Assembly: GCF_017599305.1 (NCBI RefSeq) | Contig: NZ_JAGFWR010000012.1 | Coordinates: forward strand, 1-64,000 | Origin: Micromonospora antibiotica | GTDB lineage: Bacteria; Actinomycetota; Actinomycetes; Mycobacteriales; Micromonosporaceae | Reading direction: 5' to 3' | Length of the DNA: 64,000 bases | Shown: one piece after another, positions 36,051 to 44,814 of the stretch | Position numbering within the stretch: position 1 is the stretch's first letter | How the letters are laid out: each line of letters opens with the position of its first letter | Notes under the pieces: generated by a model | What the model saw: only the letters and a program-made list of their open reading frames with translations | Told to the model about the DNA's origin: nothing | Database searches by the model: none | Made by a program: the position numbers and the translations under genes

Positions 36051-36719
36051 ATGACCACAAGCCCGACACCGGCCACCCGTACCAAGGTCCTCCTTGTCGA
36101 CGATCACGACCTGATCCGCAAGGGGCTGCGGCACGCCTTCGAGCGTGACCGTCAGTTCGAGGTCGTCGGCGAGGCCGCCACGGCGGCGGAGGGCGTGCGC
36201 CAGGCCGGCGCGCTGCAACCGGACGTCGTGATCATGGATCTGCGGCTTCCCGACGGCAGCGGCCTGGAGGCCACCCGGGCGCTGCGCAAGTCCAGTGCGT
36301 CGATGGGCATCGTGGTGCTCACCATGTACGCCGGTGACGACCAACTCTTCGGCGCGTTGGAGGCCGGGGCGAGCGCGTTCGTGCCGAAGACCGCGCCGGC
36401 CGACGAGGTGGTCGCCGCGGCCCGGCACGCCGCCTCCTCGCCCAGCGCGTTCACCGCGGCCGACCTGGCCGAGGCGATGAAGCGTCGGCTGGCCCCGTCC
36501 GGCCCGCAGCTCTCCCCCCGCGAGGGGCAGGTGCTGCGGCTGCTCGCCGACGGCATGAGCGTGGCCGGCATCGCCAAGCAGCTCTTCGTCAGCGAGTCCA
36601 CCGCCAAGACCCACATCTCCAAGCTCTACGAGAAGCTGGGTGCGGCCAACCGGGCGCAGGCGTTGATGACCGCCCTGCGGTTGGGTCTGCTCGAGGCGCC
36701 GGACGCCCCGAAGTTCTGA
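36051..36719 (+). CDS. macR: NarL/LuxR-type response regulator (MacR family)
   Basis: Response regulator of 222 residues, partner of the preceding kinase. Receiver domain about 12-130: acidic pair in LLVDDHD, phospho-acceptor aspartate in VVIMDLRLPDG, threonine in VLTMYAGDD and lysine in FVPKTAP. The C-terminal GerE/LuxR helix-turn-helix (about 155-215) has LSPREGQVLRLLADGMS and STAKTHISKLYEKLG. Starts 8 bases after macS, so co-transcribed. A 13-bp hairpin follows. Confidence 0.93.
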   Translation: MTTSPTPATRTKVLLVDDHDLIRKGLRHAFERDRQFEVVGEAATAAEGVRQAGALQPDVVIMDLRLPDGSGLEATRALRKSSASMGIVVLTMYAGDDQLFGALEAGASAFVPKTAPADEVVAAARHAASSPSAFTAADLAEAMKRRLAPSGPQLSPREGQVLRLLADGMSVAGIAKQLFVSESTAKTHISKLYEKLGAANRAQALMTALRLGLLEAPDAPKF

Positions 36720-36738
36720 GCGGGTCCCCACCCACAGG

Positions 36739-36777
36739 CCGGCAGGCCCGGATCCCTCGTCGGACCGGGCCTGCCGG
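36739..36777 (+). terminator. Perfect 13-bp hairpin after macR
   Basis: Arms 36739-36751 and 36765-36777 with a 13-base loop, 20 bases after the macR stop. Confidence 0.75.
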
Positions 36778-36836
36778 GCGATCCACAGGTTTCGATTGCA
36801 CCCGGTGAGGGGATGATCGCGCACAGATCGCGGTCT

Positions 36837-36864
36837 TTGCACCTGGGCAACGGGCGGGCACAAT
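36837..36864 (+). promoter_or_regulatory. Possible promoter of the methyltransferase/GGDEF-EAL operon
   Basis: TTGCAC (36837-36842) and CACAAT (36859-36864) are 16 bases apart, a plausible -35/-10 pair. The transcript would have a leader of about 55 bases before the ATG at 36924. Confidence 0.35.
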
Positions 36865-36923
36865 ACCCGGGTGAACCGCGCAGGCGACAACCCACGTGGT
36901 GATACTCGACAAAGGGGTTGGGG

Positions 36924-37733
36924 ATGCAGCGACCGGACTGGGCACCCGACGACATCGACGTCGAACGCCCCAGCGTCGCCCGCATGTACGACTACTACCT
37001 CGGCGGCTCGCACAACTTCGCCGCCGACCGGGTCGCCGCCCGGGCGATGGTCGAGGCGGTTCCCGACGCGCCGCTGATGGCCCAGGCCAACCGGGCGTTC
37101 CTGCGCCGGGTGGTGCAACATCTCATCGACGCCGGCATCCGGCAGTTCCTCGACATCGGCTCCGGCATCCCCACCGTCGGCAACGTGCACGAGATCGCCC
37201 AGCGGGCCGCCCCGGAAGCCCGGGTGGTCTACGTCGACGTCGATCCGGTCGCCGTGGCGCACAGCCAGGAGATCCTCGCCGGTAACCGCAACGCCACCGT
37301 CGTCCGGGAGGACCTGCGCCGGCCGGAGGCGATCCTGACGCACCCCGAGGTGACCCGGCTGATCGACTTCTCGCAGCCGGTGGCCGTGATGGTGGTGGCG
37401 GTGCTGCACTTCATCCCGCACTCCGACCATCCCGAGCAGACCCTGCGGACGTTGCGCGCGGCGCTGGCCCCGGGCAGTTACCTGGTCCTCTCCCAGGCCA
37501 GCGACGACACCCGGGGCGGGGCGGAACGGGTCGAGGCGGAACGGGTCTACCGGCGTACCGACAATCCGCTGTGCATCCGCAGCCGGGCCGAGCTGACCGA
37601 GTTCTTCGACGGTTTCACGCTCGTCGACCCCGGGGTGGTCTGGGTGCCGCAGTGGCGACCCGAGACACCGGAGAGCGCCGAAGACGCCGAGCAGGCCGTC
37701 TTCCTGGGTGGCGTCGGGCGTCTCGATGGGTGA
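36924..37733 (+). CDS. SAM-dependent methyltransferase (DUF574 family)
   Basis: Protein of 269 residues of the DUF574/Methyltransf_19 group, common in actinomycetes. The N-terminal DDIDVERPSVARMYDYYLGG and SHNFAADR are family hallmarks; the SAM motif is FLDIGSGIPTVGNVHEIAQR, followed by the acidic VVYVDVDPVAVAH; VVAVLHFIPHSDHPE forms motif IV. The acceptor is unknown; members are scattered in secondary metabolism and regulation. ATG 36924 follows a purine-rich AAAGGGG. Its 3' end overlaps the next gene by 8 bases, so the two are translationally coupled. Confidence 0.9.
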   Translation: MQRPDWAPDDIDVERPSVARMYDYYLGGSHNFAADRVAARAMVEAVPDAPLMAQANRAFLRRVVQHLIDAGIRQFLDIGSGIPTVGNVHEIAQRAAPEARVVYVDVDPVAVAHSQEILAGNRNATVVREDLRRPEAILTHPEVTRLIDFSQPVAVMVVAVLHFIPHSDHPEQTLRTLRAALAPGSYLVLSQASDDTRGGAERVEAERVYRRTDNPLCIRSRAELTEFFDGFTLVDPGVVWVPQWRPETPESAEDAEQAVFLGGVGRLDG

Positions 37734-39486
37734 GCCGGCGGCGTCCGGGGCGTCCTGCCCGGGCACCTTCGCCCGGGCCTGGGCCAAGGCGGTCTCCGGC
37801 ACCAGCTACCTGCCGATGACCCAGGCCCAGCTAGAGGAGCTGCTGCAACGGCTCACCCACCGGTTGGCCGCCGCGCTGCGGGCCGAGCCGTTCGACCCGC
37901 GCGTCGGCCACCAGGTGGGCGCGGAGCTGGTGGCCGCGCACATCGCCTCGGCCGAAGGGCTGGGGCGCACCGTCGAGGTCATCCAGCTGCGCCTGCTGCG
38001 TGATCTCGGCCTCGTCGGCGACGACATCTCCGACCGGCTGGCCCGGCTGCTCGCCACCATCACCACCGGGTACGCCCGCGCGCTGCGTGACCGGACGCTC
38101 GACGAGCAGGAGTCGATCCGGCGGGCCGCGATGGTGGCCCGCGCACAGGCCGAACGGGCGCTGCGCGACAGCGAGTCCCGGTTCCGCCACCAGGCCACCC
38201 ACGACCCGCTCACCGACCTGCCCAACCGCACCCTGTTCACCGAACGGCTCGCCGCCGCCATCAACGCGCCGGGGCGGGGCGCCGACCGGGTCGGGGTCTG
38301 TTTCCTCGACCTCGACCGGTTCAAGGTGGTCAACGACTCGCTCGGGCACCAGCTCGGCGACGCGCTGCTGGTGCAGATGGCGCAACGGCTGCGTCGGGCG
38401 CTCGGCGAGCACCTGGTGGCCCGGCTGGGCGGCGACGAGTTCGTGATCCTGGTCGAGCGGACGGGCGGCACCGACGACGTGGTCAAGGCGGCCGAGGCGG
38501 CGCTGGCGGCGGTCAGCGAACCGGCCCTGGTCGACGGGCACGAGCTGAGCGTCACGGCCAGCGTCGGCATCGTGGAACGACCGGTCGCCGGCACCACGCC
38601 CGGCGAGTTGATGCGGGCCGCCGACAGCACCCTGCACTGGGCCAAGGCGGCCGGCGGTGCCCGGTGGGCGCTGTTCGACCCGGCCCGGCACCGCACCGAA
38701 CTGGCCCGGTACGCCCTGTCGGCGGCGATCCCCGCCGCCCTGGACCGGGGTGAGTTCTTCCTGGACTACCAGCCGTTGACGTCGCTGCGCGACGGCACCC
38801 TGCTCGGGGTGGAGGCGCTGGTCCGCTGGCGGCACCCCGAGCTGGGGGTGCTGCGCCCGGACAGCTTCATCGGGCTGGCCGAGGAGACCGGGCTGATCGT
38901 CCGGCTGGGCGGCTGGGTGCTCGCCGAGGCGTGCCGGGAGGCGGAGAGCTGGGGTGCCGACGGTGGGCCGGCGCCGTTCGTCAGCGTCAACCTCGCCGTC
39001 CGACAGGTCAACCGCCCGGACCTGGTGCAGGAGGTACGCGGCCTGCTGGCGCAGACCGGCCTGCCACCGCAACGGCTCCAGCTGGAGATCACCGAGAGCA
39101 CGATGATGAGCGCCGGCGCGGAGGACCCGGTCCGGGCCCTGCGGGCGCTCAACGACCTGGGCGTGCGGATCGCCATCGACGACTTCGGCACCGGTTACAG
39201 CAACCTGGCCTACCTGCGGGACCTGCCGGTGACCGAGCTGAAGATGGCCGGCGAGTTCGTGACCGGGCTGCGTGCCCCGCAGGTCGACCCGGCGAGCCGT
39301 ACGGACGAACGGATCCTGGCCTCGCTGGTGTCGTTGGCCCACGCGTTGGACCTGACCGTCACCGCCGAGGGGGTGGAGACCGCCGACCAGGCCGACCTGC
39401 TGCGCGCCATCGGCTGCGACGCCGGCCAGGGCTGGCACTTCGGCCGGCCCGCCCCTGCCGCCCGCATCCTCGAACAGATCCGCTGA
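37726..39486 (+). CDS. GGDEF-EAL protein (cyclic di-GMP synthase/phosphodiesterase)
   Basis: Soluble protein of 586 residues. An N-terminal helical region (about 20-145) precedes a GGDEF domain (about 155-315) with intact RLGGDEF, and an EAL domain (about 325-580). No RxxD inhibitory site stands at the usual place before GGDEF, so product inhibition may be absent. EAL residues seen: EAL in LLGVEALVRW, Asn in SVNLAV, ITES, DDFGTGY, and AEGVE. The usual LKID is LKMA, so one conserved aspartate is lost and phosphodiesterase activity is in doubt. Coupled to the methyltransferase gene by an 8-base overlap. Confidence 0.92.
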   Translation: MGEPAASGASCPGTFARAWAKAVSGTSYLPMTQAQLEELLQRLTHRLAAALRAEPFDPRVGHQVGAELVAAHIASAEGLGRTVEVIQLRLLRDLGLVGDDISDRLARLLATITTGYARALRDRTLDEQESIRRAAMVARAQAERALRDSESRFRHQATHDPLTDLPNRTLFTERLAAAINAPGRGADRVGVCFLDLDRFKVVNDSLGHQLGDALLVQMAQRLRRALGEHLVARLGGDEFVILVERTGGTDDVVKAAEAALAAVSEPALVDGHELSVTASVGIVERPVAGTTPGELMRAADSTLHWAKAAGGARWALFDPARHRTELARYALSAAIPAALDRGEFFLDYQPLTSLRDGTLLGVEALVRWRHPELGVLRPDSFIGLAEETGLIVRLGGWVLAEACREAESWGADGGPAPFVSVNLAVRQVNRPDLVQEVRGLLAQTGLPPQRLQLEITESTMMSAGAEDPVRALRALNDLGVRIAIDDFGTGYSNLAYLRDLPVTELKMAGEFVTGLRAPQVDPASRTDERILASLVSLAHALDLTVTAEGVETADQADLLRAIGCDAGQGWHFGRPAPAARILEQIR

Positions 39487-39494
39487 CCCGCCGG

Positions 39495-39551
39495 CCGGTG
39501 TGGCCCGGCCGGGCACCTGCCGCTGCGGCGACGCCGGCCGGGCCACACCGG
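39495..39551. terminator. Perfect 18-bp hairpin between convergent genes
   Basis: Arms 39495-39512 and 39534-39551 with a 21-base loop that has its own small hairpin; between the GGDEF-EAL gene and the mannosyltransferase gene. Confidence 0.82.
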
Positions 39552-39569
39552 TGGGCGGTCAGTGCCGGC

Positions 39570-40709
39570 TCAGCCGGGTGCGGTGGTGCCGGTGAGCAGG
39601 TCGGTGAGTCGTCGGGCCTGGGTCTCCCAGCGCCACTCCTTCTCCACCCAGGCCCGGCCGGCCGCACCGAGCTGGCGGGCCAGGTCCCGGTCGGCGAGCA
39701 GGGTGGCCACCCGGTCGGCGAGTTGGGCGACGTCACGGCCCGGGACGACGTATCCGGTCTCGCCCTCGCGGACCGCGTCCGGTGCGCCGCCGGAGTCACC
39801 GGCCACCACCGGCAGCCCGGTCGCCGACGCCTCCAGGTAGACGATGCCCAGCCCCTCGACGTCCAGGCCCCGGTTGCGGGTGCGGCAGGGCATCGCGTAG
39901 ACGTCACCGGCCGCGTAGTGGGCGGGTAGCGCCTCCCACGGCACCGAGCCGGTGAACACCACGTCCCGTTCGACACCGGTGGACCGGGCCAGCTTCTCCA
40001 GCGTCGCCCGGTAGGGCCCGCCCCCGACCACCAGCAGCGCCGCGTCGGGCACCCGGCGGCGGATCGCCGGCAGGGCCCGGATCAGCGTGTCCTGGCCCTT
40101 GCGGGCGACCAGCCGGGAGACGCAGACCACCACCGGCCGGTCGGTCAGCCCGAGCCGGGCCCGCACCGGTGCGCCGTCCACCGCCGGGTGGTAGGTGTCC
40201 ACGTCCACCCCGGGGGCGAGCCGGTGCAGCTCGGTGACGCCGTGCAGGGCGCGCTCCAGGCGTACCCGGGTGTAGTCGCCGAGGTAGGTGACCACGTCGG
40301 TGTGCCGGCCGATCCGGCGCAGCGCGGCGCGGGCCCCGGGCAGGGTCGCCCAGCCGGCCTCGTGGCCGTGGGTCAACGCGACCGCCCGACGGATGCCGGC
40401 GCGTCGCCGCAGCCCCCCGGCGAGCAGGCCCAGCGGGGCGGCGGCACCGAACCAGACGGTGTCGCAGCCGTGCTCGCGGGCCAGCCGGGCAGCCCGGCGG
40501 GCGACCCGTGGGGTGGGCAGCAGCACCCGGGTGGCGTCCCGGATCACCGGGAAGGGTTGCGCGGCGTCGAACTCGGCGGTGTCGCGCCAACTGGAGGCGT
40601 AGACCACCACCGACCCGGGCGGCTGACGGACCGCCAGGTGGTGCACGAACGACTGGATGCCGCCGGGTCGGGGCGGGAAGTCGTTGGTGATCAGCAGGGT
40701 GCGGCTCAT
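39570..40709 (-). CDS. pimB: GT4 mannosyltransferase (PimB' type)
   Basis: Glycosyltransferase family 4, 379 residues. N-terminal RTLLITNDFPPRPGGIQSFV forms the acceptor side; the GDP-sugar side has CVSRLVARKGQDTLIRALP and the EX7E motif in VEGLGIVYLEASATGLPVV. Homologous and syntenic with Rv2188c, PimB', which adds the second mannose to phosphatidylinositol monomannoside using GDP-mannose at the inner membrane face. Assignment rests on family plus gene order (near fadD15); other GT4 roles are possible. The ATG overlaps the protease stop (ATGA). Confidence 0.87.
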   Translation of the reverse strand: MSRTLLITNDFPPRPGGIQSFVHHLAVRQPPGSVVVYASSWRDTAEFDAAQPFPVIRDATRVLLPTPRVARRAARLAREHGCDTVWFGAAAPLGLLAGGLRRRAGIRRAVALTHGHEAGWATLPGARAALRRIGRHTDVVTYLGDYTRVRLERALHGVTELHRLAPGVDVDTYHPAVDGAPVRARLGLTDRPVVVCVSRLVARKGQDTLIRALPAIRRRVPDAALLVVGGGPYRATLEKLARSTGVERDVVFTGSVPWEALPAHYAAGDVYAMPCRTRNRGLDVEGLGIVYLEASATGLPVVAGDSGGAPDAVREGETGYVVPGRDVAQLADRVATLLADRDLARQLGAAGRAWVEKEWRWETQARRLTDLLTGTTAPG

Positions 40710-41965
40710 CGGCCGACCTCCCGGGCGTAGGCACGGGCGGCGGCCATCCGCTCCACCGTCGACGGATGCGACGCCGCCCAGAGGTACTCCCAGCGGGGCG
40801 GGTCCGGGTCGGCCCGGTTGACCCCGGCGAGCCGGCGTTGCATCGCCTCGAAGGTGGCCGGGTCACCGGTGAGCGCCAGGGCGTGCGCGTCGGCCCGCGC
40901 CTCGACCCGACGCGACATCAGCGCCTGCACCGGGCCGGCGACCAGCCCGACGACCGTCACCAGGGCGATCAGCAGCGCGAACGCCCGGGGCTCGGCGATC
41001 GAGTCGACGCCGGCCCGGCGCAGCAGTGGCGTCCAGGAGCCGAGCAGGTAGAGCGCGACCACCGCGGCGGCGGCACCGAGCGCGCCGGTCAGCGTGCCGG
41101 TCCACACGTCCCGGTCCTTGGCGTGGCCCAGCTCGTGCGCGACGACGCTGGTCACCTCGGCCGGGGTGGCCTCACGCAGCAGGGTGTCGTAGACCACCAC
41201 CCGCCGGGTCGGCCCCAGCCCGGACACGTACGCGTTGACCGCCGTGGTGCGCCGGGAGGCGTCGGCGACCAGCACGTCCCGCACGGGTACGCCGTCGCGG
41301 GCGGCCAGCGCGGTCAGCTCGGTGCGCAGCGGCCCCTGCTCCATCGGGGTGAACCGGTTGAACACCGGCTCCACCAGCACCGGCAGCACGAAGGAGAGCA
41401 GCACCACCAGCCCGGCCGCGCCGGCCGCCCCGAACGCCCACCACCAGCGCGGGGCCAGCCGGGTGACGGTGTAGAAGCCGAGCAGCACGGTCGCGGCGAG
41501 CACCGCGCTGAGGGCGTACGACTTGAGCAGGTCGACCGTCCAGCCGCCCCAGCCCTGGGTGCTCAGCCCGTAGCGGGTCAGCACCGACTGCCGCCAGGCG
41601 GCGAAGGGCAGGGTGAGCAGGTCGGCGACGAGCACCACGGCGATCCCGCCGAGCACGGCGCGGGCGATCCAGTGGTCACCGAACGGCCGCCCGGCCAGCT
41701 CGACCAGCCGGGCACCGAGCGGGGTCAGCCCGAGCAGCAGCGCCACCAGCAGACCGACGGCCAGCCCGGTGTAGCGGCCGGGGCGCAGGGCCGCCTGCAA
41801 CGCCCGGCCCCGGGCCACCTGGTCGGCGGGCAGGTCGCGCAGCGCGGCGAGCTGGTCGGAGCGGGGTGCCGGGGGGCGGCTCCACGGGACCAGCAGGGCC
41901 GCGACGACGAGCAGGGCCAGCACCAACGCCGCCAGGGTGAGCACCGCCCAGCCGCGCGGGGTCAC
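40706..41965 (-). CDS. M48 family (Ste24/CAAX-type) membrane metallopeptidase
   Basis: Integral membrane zinc protease of 419 residues. The N-terminal part has four to five membrane segments (one at about 8-28, others to residue 210), like Ste24. The zinc site is HELGH in SVVAHELGHAKDRD (about 275-288), with a third ligand probably in the downstream EARADAHAL motif. Bacteria lack CAAX prenylation, so a quality-control or processing role is likely. Upstream member of a pair with the mannosyltransferase gene. GTG 41965 is the only in-frame start near the first membrane segment. Confidence 0.9.
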   Translation of the reverse strand: MTPRGWAVLTLAALVLALLVVAALLVPWSRPPAPRSDQLAALRDLPADQVARGRALQAALRPGRYTGLAVGLLVALLLGLTPLGARLVELAGRPFGDHWIARAVLGGIAVVLVADLLTLPFAAWRQSVLTRYGLSTQGWGGWTVDLLKSYALSAVLAATVLLGFYTVTRLAPRWWWAFGAAGAAGLVVLLSFVLPVLVEPVFNRFTPMEQGPLRTELTALAARDGVPVRDVLVADASRRTTAVNAYVSGLGPTRRVVVYDTLLREATPAEVTSVVAHELGHAKDRDVWTGTLTGALGAAAAVVALYLLGSWTPLLRRAGVDSIAEPRAFALLIALVTVVGLVAGPVQALMSRRVEARADAHALALTGDPATFEAMQRRLAGVNRADPDPPRWEYLWAASHPSTVERMAAARAYAREVGR

Positions 41966-42168
41966 CTCGACACCCCGGGGGCGGGCCTGCGGGTGTGGCG
42001 TCGTACCCGTGTCATGCCGCCGCTCCTCCCGCCGTGAGCGCCCATCCTATGGCCCGCCGACGCGGCCCCGCCGTGGTGTCTGCCCGGACCCACCCGGCCC
42101 GCGCGGAGCGACCGTCGGCCACGGACCTCGGCGGACCCGGCGGGCCTGCTCCGGCGGGACGGCGGCGG

Positions 42169-42381
42169 TCAGGCGACCCGGCGGCGGCGGGTGGGCCGGG
42201 CCCGGCGGGTCTCGTGGGCCAGCACCTCCACCTCGAAGCCGGAGCGGGTGAGCACCTCGATCGCCCGGTGCTCGGCAGCACCCAGGGCGGCGGCCGGCGA
42301 GTCGGTGTCAAGCAGGGCCGTCACCAGGCAGCCGGCGCAACCCGCGCCCCGGACCCGGCAACCGTCGCAGTCGATGAGCAT
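42169..42381 (-). CDS. Small cysteine-rich conserved actinobacterial protein
   Basis: Protein of 70 residues starting LIDCDGCRVRGAGCAGCLV: four cysteines in a CxxC-x6-CxxC pattern suggest a metal site. The remainder is a short helix (RAIEVLTRSGFEVEVLAH) and a basic tail RRARPTRRRR that may touch nucleic acid. Similar short proteins occur widely in actinobacteria, without known function. The ATG has AGGAGG 5 bases upstream, a strong sign that it is translated. Confidence 0.78.
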   Translation of the reverse strand: MLIDCDGCRVRGAGCAGCLVTALLDTDSPAAALGAAEHRAIEVLTRSGFEVEVLAHETRRARPTRRRRVA

Positions 42382-42539
42382 CGTGCCTCCTGACGCAGTG
42401 CGGCGTCGGGCGGAGGACCATCGTCACCACCCGAGCACCGTCGGTCAGGTCGGACACTAGCCATCGGGTACGACACAATCGGACAACCGGTGATCAACCC
42501 GGGCCCAGCCGGTGGACACGGCCTATCCGAACCGGCCAC

Positions 42540-43076
42540 TCATCCGGCGACCACCTCCTGCACAGTCACCAGCTGATCAGCGCCGATGAACCGGCGGGCC
42601 ACCAGCAGGCCCGCGTCGTGGGCGGCTTCGCCACCATGACTGCCGCAGGCATCCACCACCAACCAGGGGGTGAGGTCCCGTTCGAAGGCATCCACGGCTG
42701 ATTTCAGCACACAGCTTTCGGTGGCAATCCCGCAGAAGACCAAATCCGTCCAGCCCTCGTGCTCCGCCAACGCAGCGCCCTCGGGCGAGAAGTACGAATA
42801 GATCGTCTTGTCGACGATGCCTTGCGCCCTGCGTGCATGTGCGGCCAGTTCGGGCACGATCTCCGTCTGCGGCGGCCCCTGCACGGCGGACCAGTGGATC
42901 AGCCGCTCGAAAGGGCTCCCAGGGTAGTTGTGGTAGCGGGTGAACACCACCGGCCGACCGGTAGCCTCCCAGCGCTCGACCAGTTCGACCACCTTGCGGA
43001 CGACATGCCGACTCCGATCGTTGATGAAGCCGTTCTGCATGTCGATGACGATCAGGGCGGCGCGCGTCTCACTCAT
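42540..43076 (-). CDS. Isochorismatase-family cysteine hydrolase
   Basis: Protein of 178 residues of the isochorismatase/nicotinamidase fold. Triad: aspartate in LIVIDMQNGF, lysine in DKTIYSYF and cysteine in GIATESCVLKSAVDAF. The preceding cis-peptide loop is VFCGIA. Substrate not clear: the family includes nicotinamidases, N-carbamoyl amidases and isochorismatases; the Asp-x-His zinc site of nicotinamidases is not obvious. ATG 43076 overlaps the stop of the XRE regulator gene (ATGA). Lower G+C than neighbours, suggesting acquisition together with that regulator. Confidence 0.9.
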   Translation of the reverse strand: MSETRAALIVIDMQNGFINDRSRHVVRKVVELVERWEATGRPVVFTRYHNYPGSPFERLIHWSAVQGPPQTEIVPELAAHARRAQGIVDKTIYSYFSPEGAALAEHEGWTDLVFCGIATESCVLKSAVDAFERDLTPWLVVDACGSHGGEAAHDAGLLVARRFIGADQLVTVQEVVAG

Positions 43077-44221
43077 GCGAAAACTCTGCCACTCTGGCCC
43101 TCGGTCTCCCGAAGCGCGGCCTGTGCCTGCGCCAGGCGTTCCGGTAGCCCGCTCGTTGTCAAGGCGGCCTCCCGCATCATGCAGTGCTGTGCCGTCTCCT
43201 GAGCCCGCGCCGTGGTCAGCCGAGAGTGAGCAGCCCGGAGGAAACGCCAACCGTAGGGCTGCGGCATCAACGGATCGCGTCCCGCTTCGACTTCTCGCTG
43301 GATGTGTCGGCAGTACGCCCAGAGCATCTGCACATCAATCTCGAACGAGACCAAGTCGTCCGGCATCAGCGCTCGCTCCGGGGAGAGAGGGTAATAGGCG
43401 AGGCCGGACCAGCTTGCGTACCCAACGGACACACCCGCTACTCCGAACGGTTCGACGGCAGGCTGGTCGAAACCCTGCACCAGGAGCCGACGTTCGACGT
43501 GGGTCCCGACCGGCTCGGGCTCAGGCCGCGCCTGTCGGTTGACCAACACCGACGGCAGGCTCATGAGACGGAGGGCGTTGTCCAGTTCTTCTCCAGCCCA
43601 CATCGTGTTCCGCAGGAGATACATCGACAGGACGTATTCGGGTGGCTGCCAGGCGGCGTCAAGCGGCAGAGTCTGCCGGAGGTACTCGGTGGCCCATGGC
43701 AGATCGCTCTCGTAGGTCGCGTAGCGCCATGCGGCCAGGGTCGCTAGCCGCGTCAGGTCGAGATCCTGCCTGAGATGCAGCACCACCACGCCGCAGCGGA
43801 ACACATAGGCGGTGCATGCCCCGTTCGCATGTGGTATCTGCGTCGAGGAGACATCCAGCCATTCGTGGAGTTGAGACTGGCAGGAGAACGCGAAAGCCTG
43901 CGCTGCTTTCGTCCCCACGAAAGCCGGGATGAACTTGTGCGACTCGACGCGGTAACTGTCGGCGAACGTCTCACGCGGGGATTCCTTCGAGCCGACCACC
44001 GAGGCGAAGCGAAGCGCTGCGTCCGGAGGTGCCATACCCAACGCGGTGTCAAGGGCCGCCTGAATCTCTGGACGAGGTCGTACCGCCGCCCGTCCCGCCT
44101 CCCATTTAGAGACGGTACGTTCGCTGACTCCGAGGTGTTCGGCGAAGTCACGAATGCTCATCCGGAGGGCGTGCCGTAGCACCCGCGTCTCGTGTCCAGT
44201 CCAGGCGTGGACGGTGTGCAT
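43073..44221 (-). CDS. XRE-type regulator with large C-terminal sensor region
   Basis: Protein of 382 residues. N-terminal Cro/C1 helix-turn-helix (about 8-65) in LRMSIRDFAEHLGVSERTVSKW. The large remainder (about 80-370) is of the kind found in actinomycete XRE regulators: mixed alpha/beta with several Trp/Tyr/Cys-rich stretches; no known enzyme motif. ATG 44221 has GGAGG 7 bases upstream. Visibly less GC-rich: two 60-base stretches (43261-43320 and 43321-43380) count 39/60 and 35/60 G+C, against 51/60 at 40021-40080. Probably controls its coupled isochorismatase gene. Confidence 0.88.
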   Translation of the reverse strand: MHTVHAWTGHETRVLRHALRMSIRDFAEHLGVSERTVSKWEAGRAAVRPRPEIQAALDTALGMAPPDAALRFASVVGSKESPRETFADSYRVESHKFIPAFVGTKAAQAFAFSCQSQLHEWLDVSSTQIPHANGACTAYVFRCGVVVLHLRQDLDLTRLATLAAWRYATYESDLPWATEYLRQTLPLDAAWQPPEYVLSMYLLRNTMWAGEELDNALRLMSLPSVLVNRQARPEPEPVGTHVERRLLVQGFDQPAVEPFGVAGVSVGYASWSGLAYYPLSPERALMPDDLVSFEIDVQMLWAYCRHIQREVEAGRDPLMPQPYGWRFLRAAHSRLTTARAQETAQHCMMREAALTTSGLPERLAQAQAALRETEGQSGRVFA

Positions 44222-44460
44222 CAACACGCCTCCGCTCGCTATGAGACCGATCCACGGGATTCTAAGTGATCCCGGTGCAGCTCAGGTACAGCACAGGTGC
44301 GGGGAGTAGTCGTACCGAATGCTCGCTCGGCTGGCCAGGGTGGATGCAGGGCCCGGGGCGGGTGCCGGGCTCCGGGATGGTGTCGACCCGAACGACGCGA
44401 CCTCGTCCCCGCCCGCCCCGGTGCCTATCCACCTTCCGCGAGTCCAGGGGCGCAGACACG

Positions 44461-44814
44461 ATGACGACCGCAGCAGACATCCCCGACGGGGACCGGCCAT
44501 CCTGTGACGGTCGGCCGGCGCAGGGCGGGTGCGGCATGGCACCGGCCGAGATTGTCCGCCGCTGGTTGCGGCTGGTGACGGCGGACGCGGAGCTGTCGCC
44601 GTACCTCGTCGGGGTGGATCGGGTCCGGCTGGCCGCGCACCTGACGGCGAGCGTGACCGCCGCGCTCGCTGGGGAGGCGGCGGACGCCTGGGGTGGGCTC
44701 GGCCTGTCGGAGGAGCAGCACCGGCGTATCGGTGACTACCTGGTCGGGGTGTGCTGGGCGGCTGACCTGCCCGACGAACGGATCGCCCGGGTGCGCCGGG
44801 CGGTGGCCCGATGA
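44461..44814 (+). CDS. Truncated-globin-like protein without proximal histidine
   Basis: Protein of 117 residues. From about residue 27 it follows the group I truncated haemoglobin pattern: IVRRWLRLVTADAELSPYLVGVDRVRLAAHLT, then TAALAG and WGGLGLSEEQHRRIGDYLVG. At the F8 position, where AH-x-G-L normally gives the haem-binding histidine, I read A76-W77, so haem ligation may be lost or shifted (for example H87). The gene overlaps the next, a flavohaemoglobin-like reductase, as ATGA, so the two resemble a split flavohaemoglobin. Start: ATG 44461; ATG 44536 is an alternative. Family call is mine from pattern only. Confidence 0.65.
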   Translation: MTTAADIPDGDRPSCDGRPAQGGCGMAPAEIVRRWLRLVTADAELSPYLVGVDRVRLAAHLTASVTAALAGEAADAWGGLGLSEEQHRRIGDYLVGVCWAADLPDERIARVRRAVAR

